From the NCBI RefSeq assembly GCF_044360475.1, contig NZ_CP043494.1:13153193-13217192 (forward strand): DNA of 64,000 nt, read 5' to 3'. The first letter of the stretch is position 1. Each line of letters starts with the position of its first letter. This document shows, piece after piece, positions 44,217-50,466 of the stretch. This DNA is from Archangium minus (GTDB lineage Bacteria > Myxococcota > Myxococcia > Myxococcales > Myxococcaceae). A model generated the notes under the pieces. That model was not told the origin of the DNA and searched no databases. It was given only the letters and a program-made list of their open reading frames with translations. A program made the position numbers and the translations under genes.

Positions 44217-45815
44217 ATGCGAGTCAAGACAGCGATATTTTGCGGCATCCTGGTCGCGTGTGGTGGAGGAGCAGGCCCTGTTGACATCCATGAACCAGGC
44301 GGCGACGAGGGAAGCGGTGCGCCTGAAACACAGACGCCCGTAACGCCCCCTGCGCCTACCGCGCCCACGTCGCCCGAGGTCTCACCCGCGCAGTTGTCGC
44401 TGCGGCCCTGCGAGCCCTCCGGGAAGGGAAAGGACTACCAGGTGGGCCCCGGAGCAGGACAGCTCGCCTCGCTGGCGGAGGTTCCGTGGGAGAGCCTGGC
44501 CGCGGGCGACACGGTGCGCGTGTTCCACCGCTCCACGCCTTACCGCGGCAAGATTCTGCTGGCAGCCCAGGCGCGGGAGGATGCGCCGGTGCGAGTGTGC
44601 GGCGTGCCGGGGCCGAATGGCGAGCGCCCCGTCATCAGCGGTCAGGACGCGGTGGCGCGCCGAGGCCTGGACTACGGGCACGAGCTGCACGAGTCCCGCT
44701 CGGTCATCGTCATCAACCGCCTGTACGCCCAGGACTGGACGGCCTTCCCGAAGAACATCCAGATCGACGGGCTGCGGATTCAAGGCGCCCATCCGAAGTA
44801 CCAGTTCACCGACTCCAAGGGGGTGCGGAAGAACTACGTGGAGTTCGGCGCGTGCGTGTGGGTCGAGCGCGGCAACAACATCGTGATTGCGAACAACGAA
44901 ATCACCGACTGCACCCACGCCATCTTCAGCCGCTCCACGGACGACGGTGACTTCGCGGTGACGCGCAACCTGCGCATCGCCGGCAACCACATGCACGGCA
45001 ACGGGGTCGCCGGCAGCTACCTGGTGCACAACACCTATATCCAGAGCGTGGGGGTGACGTACGAGTTCAACCACTACGGGCCGCTGCGCGAGGGGGCGCT
45101 GGGCAATGCCCTGAAGGACCGCTCGGTGGGGCCGGTGATTCGCTACAACCGCATCGAGGACGGAGCCCGGGCCTTGGACCTGGTGGAGGCCGAGGACTAC
45201 TCGCCGGTGGCCACGGCGAATCCCGCGTACCGCACGACGCTCGTGTACGGGAACCAGATTGTGAAGGACGGGCGCAAGGGCACCACCATCCACTACGGCG
45301 GAGACCACGCGGGCAACGAGGCCATCTACCGCAAGGGCACGCTCTACTTCTTCAACAACACCGTGCACCTCACGGGTGACGGCTACGCGGTGCTCTTCCA
45401 ACTGTCCACCACGGAGGAGAAGGCCGAGGTGTGGAACAACATCTTCGTGTTCGACGCGGCCATCCAATACCCGCGCATGCGCGAGAAGCAGGACAACGCC
45501 GAGGGGATTCCGTCCGGAGGCATCGTGAACCTGGGGCTCAACTGGATTGACGCGAAGTGGAGCGACGCGGGCCCGTGGCACACGGTGGGGGGAGAGCTCA
45601 ACGGGGAGGAGAACCTCATCACCGGCACCACGCCGCCCATCGACATGAAGACGCTGGTGCCGCTGGCGGGCAGCGCGGTGCTGGACGTGGCGCAGAGCGG
45701 GCCGGCCGCAGCCAGCGGGCACCCCGTCCAGTACCAGCTGGATGCCGCCTACAAGCCGAAGGCTCGAGTGGCCGTGGGCGCGAGGATGGACCTGGGAGCG
45801 CTGGAGCGCCCGTAA
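44217..45815 (+). CDS. Lipoprotein with right-handed beta-helix (polysaccharide-lyase-like)
   Basis: 532 residues from ATG 44217; CGGAG lies 7 nt upstream. Lipoprotein signal TAIFCGILVACGGG (lipobox L-V-A-C), then a Pro/Thr-rich spacer (ETQTPVTPPAPTAPTSPEVS). The rest is a parallel beta-helix: KNIQIDGLRIQGAHPKYQF, NNIVIANNEITDCTHAIFSR, NLRIAGNHMHGNGVAGSYLV, YFFNNTVHLTGDGYAVLFQL, EVWNNIFVFDAAI. Repeated N-N-x-I turns are typical of pectate-lyase-like folds. It is probably a surface polysaccharide-binding or -cleaving protein. A separate lyase-like gene follows at 48.7 kb. Antisense RNA reaching its 3' end is possible from the sRNA element next to it. Confidence 0.85.
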   Translation: MRVKTAIFCGILVACGGGAGPVDIHEPGGDEGSGAPETQTPVTPPAPTAPTSPEVSPAQLSLRPCEPSGKGKDYQVGPGAGQLASLAEVPWESLAAGDTVRVFHRSTPYRGKILLAAQAREDAPVRVCGVPGPNGERPVISGQDAVARRGLDYGHELHESRSVIVINRLYAQDWTAFPKNIQIDGLRIQGAHPKYQFTDSKGVRKNYVEFGACVWVERGNNIVIANNEITDCTHAIFSRSTDDGDFAVTRNLRIAGNHMHGNGVAGSYLVHNTYIQSVGVTYEFNHYGPLREGALGNALKDRSVGPVIRYNRIEDGARALDLVEAEDYSPVATANPAYRTTLVYGNQIVKDGRKGTTIHYGGDHAGNEAIYRKGTLYFFNNTVHLTGDGYAVLFQLSTTEEKAEVWNNIFVFDAAIQYPRMREKQDNAEGIPSGGIVNLGLNWIDAKWSDAGPWHTVGGELNGEENLITGTTPPIDMKTLVPLAGSAVLDVAQSGPAAASGHPVQYQLDAAYKPKARVAVGARMDLGALERP

Positions 45816-45827
45816 GCCCCAAACACA

Positions 45828-45861
45828 TCGGGGAGGAGCCGCCCCAGCAGCTCCTCCCCGA
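45828..45861 (-). terminator. Intrinsic terminator of sRNA copy 1
   Basis: TCGGGGAGGAGC and GCTCCTCCCCGA form a perfect 12-bp stem with a 10-nt loop. On the minus strand it is followed by TGTGTTT. Read on the plus strand it would also end the beta-helix lipoprotein transcript, 13 nt after that stop codon, but without a U-tract. Confidence 0.7.
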
Positions 45862-45892
45862 CGCGTTGCCCAACCCACTTCCCCAGAAGTGC

Positions 45893-45962
45893 CCTACCCC
45901 GACCCGCCCGTCCTGCCCCAACCCGCCCGTCCTACCCCGACCCGCCCGTCCTGCCCCAACCC
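45893..45962. repeat. 19-bp tandem repeat within sRNA copy 1
   Basis: CCTACCCCGACCCGCCCGT / CCTGCCCCAACCCGCCCGT alternate for three full units and a partial fourth. On the minus strand the runs GGGCGGG..GGGG can form G-quadruplexes. The second element has about two units. Confidence 0.75.
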
Positions 45963-45986
45963 ACCCACTTCCCGGCAGAGGGCTAT

Positions 45987-46002
45987 AGCAGGCTGCGTGC
46001 CA
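45987..46002 (-). promoter_or_regulatory. Sigma-54 (-24/-12) promoter of sRNA copy 1
   Basis: Minus strand reads TGGCACGCAGCCTGCT: GG (-24) and GC (-12) separated by exactly 10 nt, with TGGCACG matching the consensus -24 block and CTGCT close to TTGCT. The same element is conserved at 47034-47049. Confidence 0.7.
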
Positions 46003-46062
46003 GGGTCTCTTCTGGCCTGAGGCGTGTGATTTCAGGGGGTTACGTCGTGGCGGTGGGAGCCC

Positions 46063-46078
46063 CTGCCCTGGAGGGCAG
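46063..46078. promoter_or_regulatory. Upstream palindrome of sRNA copy 1 (candidate enhancer site)
   Basis: CTGCCC-TGGA-GGGCAG, 61 nt upstream of the -24 GG. The arms are conserved in copy 2 with a different 4-nt centre and the same spacing, as expected of a binding site for a sigma-54 enhancer-binding protein. Confidence 0.55.
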
Positions 46079-46111
46079 TAAGCCTTACGGCCCGTGGACA
46101 GGAGTTCCCGC

Positions 46112-46666
46112 TCAGGCGGGCAGGGTGAAGCGGTAGAGGACCTCCTGGTCACCCCGGCTGAAGCCCTTGACCACCTCGTGCGGAATCTCCTTGCCGCTCA
46201 GGTAGGTAAGCCCGCCGTACCCGAAGCCCATCACCGAGAGCTCGAAGTAGATGTGGGGCCGGGGCACACCGATGATGCGCAGCTCCACCTCAGTGCCTTG
46301 AACCTTCGCCGTCAGATCGCCCTGGGTGAAGTAACCCTTCCAGATGCCTGGGGTGAACAGCGCGAAGCGCCGGTAGTCCCCCTTGCTGAACAGCGCCTTG
46401 AGCTGACCCTGGCCCAGTGCGTACTCGGCGGACTTGATGCCGTACTTCCAGAAGGCATGAGGATCCCCCTCGTAGAAGTGCTGGGTCATGGCGTCGTTGA
46501 GCCGCAGGAAGGCCTCCACCGGGATGCGCGTCACCGGCAGCACGGGCTGAGCGAAGATGGGATCCCGCTTCGCCTGCTCCGCGAGGAAGGCGAGCCACCG
46601 CTCCCTCCCGAAGGACTGCTCCGCCTGGGCCTGCCGTGCCAGGAACGCGACGCCTTTGACTTCCAT
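46112..46666 (-). CDS. Hypothetical protein lying between the two sRNA elements
   Basis: 184 residues from ATG 46666; GGAGG lies 9 nt upstream. Soluble. Sequence VTRIPVEAFLRLNDAMTQHF, YEGDPHAFWKYGIKSAEYAL, GKQ-like GQGQLKALFSKGDYRRFALF, FELSVMGFGYGGLTYLSGKE. This type (about 185 residues, W-K-Y-G and Y-A-L-G core) is familiar from myxobacterial genomes as a paralogous family of unknown function, but I cannot name it safely. It is transcribed toward sRNA copy 1 and away from copy 2, so read-through past the copy-2 terminator could feed it. Otherwise it needs its own promoter in 46667-46850. Confidence 0.75.
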   Translation of the reverse strand: MEVKGVAFLARQAQAEQSFGRERWLAFLAEQAKRDPIFAQPVLPVTRIPVEAFLRLNDAMTQHFYEGDPHAFWKYGIKSAEYALGQGQLKALFSKGDYRRFALFTPGIWKGYFTQGDLTAKVQGTEVELRIIGVPRPHIYFELSVMGFGYGGLTYLSGKEIPHEVVKGFSRGDQEVLYRFTLPA

Positions 46667-46849
46667 CCGTTGTGCCTCCGCTGCCGTCTGGCCGCCTCGG
46701 GTGTCACACGGACCCCTGGCCGGCTCACCTGGCATTCTGCGCCAGGTGACGGCGGCCGGGAAGATCCGGGAAGACTGTAAAAAGCTGGTTTCCCGCGATC
46801 CCGAAAGGATGTCAAAGGATTCGTGCCGCAGCCCCCGTGGACCGGGCCC

Positions 46850-47023
46850 CAAAACAAATCGGGGAGGAGCCGCGCCCCCGCGACCCCTCCCCGACTCGTT
46901 CCCCAGACCCACTTCCCCCGAAGTGTCCCTCCCCTGAATCCCCCCTGAAACCGACCGACCCCGACCCGCCCGTCCTGCCCCGACCCGCCCGTCCTGCCCC
47001 GAACCACCCACTGACTTCGTGCC
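46850..47023 (-). ncRNA. Putative sigma-54-dependent small RNA, copy 2
   Basis: Same plan as copy 1 on the minus strand: promoter 47034-47049, expected start near 47023, G-rich body with about two 19-nt units (GGACGGGCGGGTCGGGGC), then a GAAGTGGG segment, and an intrinsic terminator at 46859-46894 followed by ATTTGTTTT. Length about 174 nt. Conserved with copy 1 along its length, but with indels in the body, while promoter and ends are best kept. Confidence 0.6.
46851..46894 (-). terminator. Intrinsic terminator of sRNA copy 2
   Basis: TCGGGGAGG (46859-46867) pairs with CCTCCCCGA (46886-46894); an inner CGCG/CGCG stem extends it. On the minus strand it is followed by ATTTGTTTT, the best intrinsic terminator in this GC-rich window. 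Confidence 0.75.
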
Positions 47024-47033
47024 AGAGGGCTAT

Positions 47034-47049
47034 AGCAGTCCGCGTGCCA
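47034..47049 (-). promoter_or_regulatory. Sigma-54 (-24/-12) promoter of sRNA copy 2
   Basis: Minus strand reads TGGCACGCGGACTGCT: GG-N10-GC, with the full TGGCACG block and CTGCT. The 4 spacer bases differ from copy 1 while the consensus bases are kept. Confidence 0.7.
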
Positions 47050-47110
47050 GGGCCTGTCCCGCCCAAGAGTCTGTGATTCCAAGGGCTTACGTGTCGGCGG
47101 TGGGCGGCCC

Positions 47111-47126
47111 TGCCCCCGAGGGCAGT
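47111..47126. promoter_or_regulatory. Upstream palindrome of sRNA copy 2 (candidate enhancer site)
   Basis: CTGCCC-CCGA-GGGCAG, 62 nt upstream of the -24 GG, followed by TAAGCCTTAC as in copy 1. Confidence 0.55.
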
Positions 47127-47292
47127 AAGCCTTACAACCTTGGACATCCCCCACGATGGACTGACGCGCGTGCTTGAATCGCGCCGGGAGCACACCCAGG
47201 GCACGGTGAAGCACGAACGCGCCCCCGGCCGTCTGCGCAGCATGTCCCGCCTGCGCCACCATGCTCCGCACAGTGCGGCCCACCTCAGGTGC

Positions 47293-47619
47293 TTACTGTT
47301 GTGCAGGTGAGCCCTCGGCGCTGGTCTCGAAGTCGAAGAACTCCTCGGGCAAGGTGACGAGAACACGACCAATCCCGCACACCACGACGCGCCTCGTTTC
47401 AGGCTCCAGGTAGAGCCGCACACAGCAGCCCTGCACGTAGAAGCGCAGCCCCAGGTCGTCCTGGTAGACGAACTGTGTCCACCTCTCGTCACCTGGGGGC
47501 CAGAGCGCCGCCAGCTCCGCGATCCGCGCGAGCATCAGGTGGATGGTCACGCACGTGTTCCGAGGCAACTCCTCCATCAAGGCGAACAGGTCATCAGGCA
47601 ATTCGATGGCATAAGACAT
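47293..47619 (-). CDS. Small protein, possibly RelE/ParE-like
   Basis: 108 residues from ATG 47619 (MSYAIELPDDLFALMEELPR). The pattern of a short helical N-terminus, then LMLARIAELAALWPPGD, QFVYQDDLGLRFYVQGCCVR, LYLEPETRRVVVCGIGRVLV resembles the RelE/ParE toxin fold (central sheet with V-x-V-x-G-I). The catalytic residues of RelE are not evident. No antitoxin-like gene is adjacent on either side. A perfect palindrome lies 24 nt before the start. Call is structural guesswork; the existence of the gene is better supported than its role. Confidence 0.55.
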   Translation of the reverse strand: MSYAIELPDDLFALMEELPRNTCVTIHLMLARIAELAALWPPGDERWTQFVYQDDLGLRFYVQGCCVRLYLEPETRRVVVCGIGRVLVTLPEEFFDFETSAEGSPAQQ

Positions 47620-47642
47620 GTCATCACAGTGGGGCCCGCGCC

Positions 47643-47663
47643 CCCGTACAAGAACTGTACGGG
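47643..47663. promoter_or_regulatory. Palindromic operator before the RelE-like gene
   Basis: CCCGTACA-AGAAC-TGTACGGG, a perfect 8-bp inverted repeat with a 5-nt centre, 24 nt upstream of the minus-strand start and also upstream of the methyltransferase gene. Confidence 0.6.
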
Positions 47664-47816
47664 TGGGCCATGGACGCGCCTGTCCCCTCGCACTCCGAAC
47701 AGCCACAGGGGGGACCTGCACTCCAGCCCTGGTCAACGGCCCCGGGAATGCCGTCCGCGGAGAAGGACCCTTCCTTTCATGACACGGCAGATGCAACTGC
47801 GTATACAGTAACGCCC

Positions 47817-48599
47817 ATGGGAACGACCGACACGCGCACGGAGGGGGCCCGGCAGATGTGGGGCCTCGGGGACTACACGGGACTGGCCGGACGACTCATG
47901 CCCGCCTCACAGGCCCTGATCGCAAAGGTGGAGCCGGTCGCGGGCCGGAGAGTGCTCGACGTGGCGGCCGGCACGGGCAACGCGGCCTGGCTCGCCGCCG
48001 AACGAGGCGCCAAAGTGACGGCGTGCGACCTGTCGCCCCGGATGGTGCAGCTCGGACGGGAGCGGACGGGGCCGCGCGTGGAATGGCTCGAGGCCAACGC
48101 CGAGGACTTGCCCCTGCCCGCTGGCAGCTTCGACGTGGCCCTCTCCGCCTTCGGCGTCATCTTCGTGCCGAGGCCGGAAGTGGCCCTGGCCCAGTTGCGC
48201 CGGGTGCTCGTGCCCGGAGGCGTGCTCGCGCTGACGGCCTGGACGAACGATGGGGTCATGGCGCGGATGACCGACGCCCTACGCCCCTTCTTTCCGCCCT
48301 CGCCCACGGAAGGGCCGGACTCGCTCAGCTGGGGCAAGGAAGCCCAGGTGCGCTCCTGGCTGAGCGAGGGCTTCACGCGAATCGAGGTCCAGCGGCGCAC
48401 GTTGCCCTGGCACTTCGACTCACCCGCCCAGATGACGGCGTTCCTCAAGGAGCACTCGCCCATCCACGTGGCCCTGGGACACATGGCGGGAGAGCGGGCC
48501 GGGGAGATGTTCGCGACCCTCGAGCGCATGGTGTCGCCCGAGGGTGGGCCGGTCCGGTTGGAGGCGGAGTATCTGCTCGTGTCCGCGGTGGCGGCCTGA
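47817..48599 (+). CDS. Class I SAM-dependent methyltransferase
   Basis: 260 residues from ATG 47817 (the frame is open further upstream, but that part is Pro/Ser-rich and unlike protein). Motif I RVLDVAAGTGNAAWLAAERG, motif II-like KVTACDLSPRMVQL, then NAEDLPLPAGSFDVALSAFG and LVPGGVLALTAWT, the order of UbiE/Methyltransf_11 enzymes. Acceptor substrate unknown. No SD is obvious and TATACA lies about 16 nt before the ATG, so a short or leaderless transcript is possible. Confidence 0.85.
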   Translation: MGTTDTRTEGARQMWGLGDYTGLAGRLMPASQALIAKVEPVAGRRVLDVAAGTGNAAWLAAERGAKVTACDLSPRMVQLGRERTGPRVEWLEANAEDLPLPAGSFDVALSAFGVIFVPRPEVALAQLRRVLVPGGVLALTAWTNDGVMARMTDALRPFFPPSPTEGPDSLSWGKEAQVRSWLSEGFTRIEVQRRTLPWHFDSPAQMTAFLKEHSPIHVALGHMAGERAGEMFATLERMVSPEGGPVRLEAEYLLVSAVAA

Positions 48600-48666
48600 G
48601 CACCCCGAGTGGAGCTGACGCGCACCAGCCCTCTGTGGGAGTTGGAGTCGGGGGCCGGACGCGGCG

Positions 48667-49437
48667 CTACCACTGAGCGGGATCGGCGTCGGCGAAGGTC
48701 GTGCCCGCGCCGATCTCGTCGAACCAGACGCTGCGCGTCCCCTGGCTGCCCTGCATGTACTTGTCGTCGTACCAGCCATTCGCGTAGAGGCCGACACGGA
48801 ACTGGAAGTACCGGTCGTCGTTGACGGTGGTGCTCAGGTTGTACTTCTCGAGCACCTTCTGGCCGTCGAACCACAGCTTGTAGAAGCCGGTGCCGTCGCT
48901 CGCCCACTTCGCCTGGATGACAATCTTGTGCCACTCCCCGGCGGTGACCGTGGCGAGGTTGCCGAACGTTTCGGTCTTCTGGCCGCCGCAGACCTCGCCA
49001 TGTTTCACGCGCGTGAAGAGCTGATTGCCCGAAATCCAGACCATGCTGGACGGCATGTAGTCGTCACAGCCGGTATCGCCGAAATCCGCGATGAACTGTG
49101 CCAGGTTGTACGACTGCGGCTGGAACTGCCAATCCTGCTGCAACCGGAACGCGAAGCCGTAGAAGCCGGTGTCACCGCGACGGTACACGTTGTGCTTCAC
49201 GACCTCCGAGTGATAGCGGCCCCTGTAGGAGGGATCGTAGATCTGCGTCATCTTGAGCGCGGTCGGGCCCTCGTAGGTGACGTTGGTCACCTCGTTGACG
49301 GAGCCCTTGTGCTCCCTGTTGATGGAATTCCAGCCGGAGAGGGTACCGGTGTTGTGGAAGATGACAGCGGCGTGCGCAACCAGGCCGAACGTGAGCAGGG
49401 AGCCACCAACAGCGACGCCAATGCTTTTCAGTTTCAT
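48667..49437 (-). CDS. Secreted polysaccharide lyase-like protein
   Basis: 256 residues with signal peptide (GVAVGGSLLTFGLVAHA|AV). The mature protein is a beta-jelly-roll: YEGPTALKMTQIYDPSYRGR, YHSEVVKHNVYRRGDTGFYG, FAFRLQQDWQF, WHKIVIQAKWASDGTGFYKL, WFDGQKVL, FRVGLYANGWYDD. This resembles the heparin-lyase/glucuronan-lyase group (PF14099-type, PL20-like), which cleaves uronic-acid polysaccharides by beta-elimination. No second lyase subunit is adjacent; the beta-helix lipoprotein at 44.2 kb might act on the same material. Family assigned from memory. Confidence 0.7.
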   Translation of the reverse strand: MKLKSIGVAVGGSLLTFGLVAHAAVIFHNTGTLSGWNSINREHKGSVNEVTNVTYEGPTALKMTQIYDPSYRGRYHSEVVKHNVYRRGDTGFYGFAFRLQQDWQFQPQSYNLAQFIADFGDTGCDDYMPSSMVWISGNQLFTRVKHGEVCGGQKTETFGNLATVTAGEWHKIVIQAKWASDGTGFYKLWFDGQKVLEKYNLSTTVNDDRYFQFRVGLYANGWYDDKYMQGSQGTRSVWFDEIGAGTTFADADPAQW

Positions 49438-49590
49438 GGAATCTCAGAGGGGCAAGGGTGAACGAAGACGGAACCGCGTTCCGGTCACAGGGGGTCCGTG
49501 ACCGTTCTGTTAACCAGGAAATCATGATTAACGCGCGGACTTATACCCGGCTCGATGCGCCAGCGACATCCCCCTTTCGAGTGAGTCTTC

Positions 49591-50466
49591 CTATCCTGCG
49601 TTTCCACCAAAGCGAGCCAGGTAATGCCAGACCCGCTTCAGCGCCTGTTCGTCGTACTGTCCTGAGCGCGCCGCCTCGCCCAGTTCGTTCGGTGTGAGAT
49701 AACCGTTTCGCATCAGAGACAGGCCCAGCTCGACATAGACCTGTCCCCGGTACTCGGGGTGCGCTCGCAGTGACGCCGCGGACAGGCGAAACCCGGAATG
49801 CCACTCGACGGGACAGGGCAGCCGGCGCGCGGAGACTTCGATAGAGGTGCCGCGATAACAGGGGTCCAGCACGAGCGCTTCGACATCACGCTCCAGCGAC
49901 AGCGGGCCGTGGACGTGCGCTTCGATGTAATCGTCCAGCAAATCCTTGTCATCGGCTTCCGCCAGGGGAATCAGTGACATCCGCTCGGCGACCCCGAAGT
50001 GGGTGGGGTGGAAGACGCTGTCGGGGTAGCAGAACGTGGCCCGGTCCAACGTGTCCTCGGTCAATCGCAGGTACGCGGATCCGAATCGCGGCGAGCCTCC
50101 CGTGTCCCGCCGACGGAAGTTCAAGGAGCCGTACTTGGGGCGCTCACCTACCGGTTCGGCATCGTAGGCGCCGCCGAAGATGCGGCTCTCCCAGTGCCAG
50201 CGGTCACCACCGGGGTGGGCGGTCAGACCCCCATTGCTGGTGCCGGTCTCGAACTGCGAGCGGTAGACCCCTTCCGCGCCGAGGACCTCCAGCAGCGGAA
50301 GCCCCCGGAACAATCGGTCGGGATGGAAGTGCAGGGTGATCCGCAGCGAACGCTCAAGGGCCCCGCCCGCGGCCAGAGCCGACACGTGGGCCAGCGCCCG
50401 AGCCTGGGGAGAACCGGCGGGAAATCGCTCCAGGGGAGCTCGCGCGTCAGGGATTGGGCTGGGCAC
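49591..50466 (-). CDS. DUF3626-like protein
   Basis: 291 residues from GTG 50466, overlapping the end of the upstream esterase-like gene by 20 nt. Characteristic sequence: LRITLHFHPDRLFRGLPLLE, YRSQFETGTSNGGLTAHPGG, DRWHWESRIFGGAYD, ERPKYGSLNFRRRDTGGSPR, FGSAYLRLT, then DFIEAH-like DDYIEAHVHGPLSLERD. This is the DUF3626 pattern; the several conserved His, Asp and Glu residues suggest an enzyme, but no activity is known to me. Translational coupling to the preceding gene is likely. Confidence 0.75.
   Translation of the reverse strand: MPSPIPDARAPLERFPAGSPQARALAHVSALAAGGALERSLRITLHFHPDRLFRGLPLLEVLGAEGVYRSQFETGTSNGGLTAHPGGDRWHWESRIFGGAYDAEPVGERPKYGSLNFRRRDTGGSPRFGSAYLRLTEDTLDRATFCYPDSVFHPTHFGVAERMSLIPLAEADDKDLLDDYIEAHVHGPLSLERDVEALVLDPCYRGTSIEVSARRLPCPVEWHSGFRLSAASLRAHPEYRGQVYVELGLSLMRNGYLTPNELGEAARSGQYDEQALKRVWHYLARFGGNAG

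Larger units (their letters stand above)
45820..45976 (-). ncRNA. Putative sigma-54-dependent small RNA, copy 1
   Basis: Predicted from sequence alone. On the minus strand a GG-N10-GC promoter (45987-46002) is followed about 12 nt later by the expected start near 45976. The body is G-rich with three 19-nt tandem units. It ends in a perfect 12-bp terminator stem (45828-45861) followed by TGTGTTT. Length about 157 nt, with no convincing reading frame. A second copy with the same parts is at 46850-47023. The layout recalls the Pxr sRNA of Myxococcus xanthus (sigma-54 promoter, hairpin-rich, intergenic), but I cannot test homology. Confidence 0.6.

Noticed and set aside
45893..45962. CRISPR array
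   Set aside because: The 19-bp units are contiguous with no spacers; it is a minisatellite inside the sRNA element.
46112..47011. Long 299-residue form of the 184-residue gene
   Set aside because: The extension upstream of ATG 46666 reads through the sRNA terminator and repeats; a good SD supports 46666.
46531..47283. Minus-strand protein fragment near 47137-47292 (VAQAGHAAQTAGGAFVLHRA)
   Set aside because: Runs straight into the repeat element; no start signal, no recognisable family. Too weak to call a gene or pseudogene.
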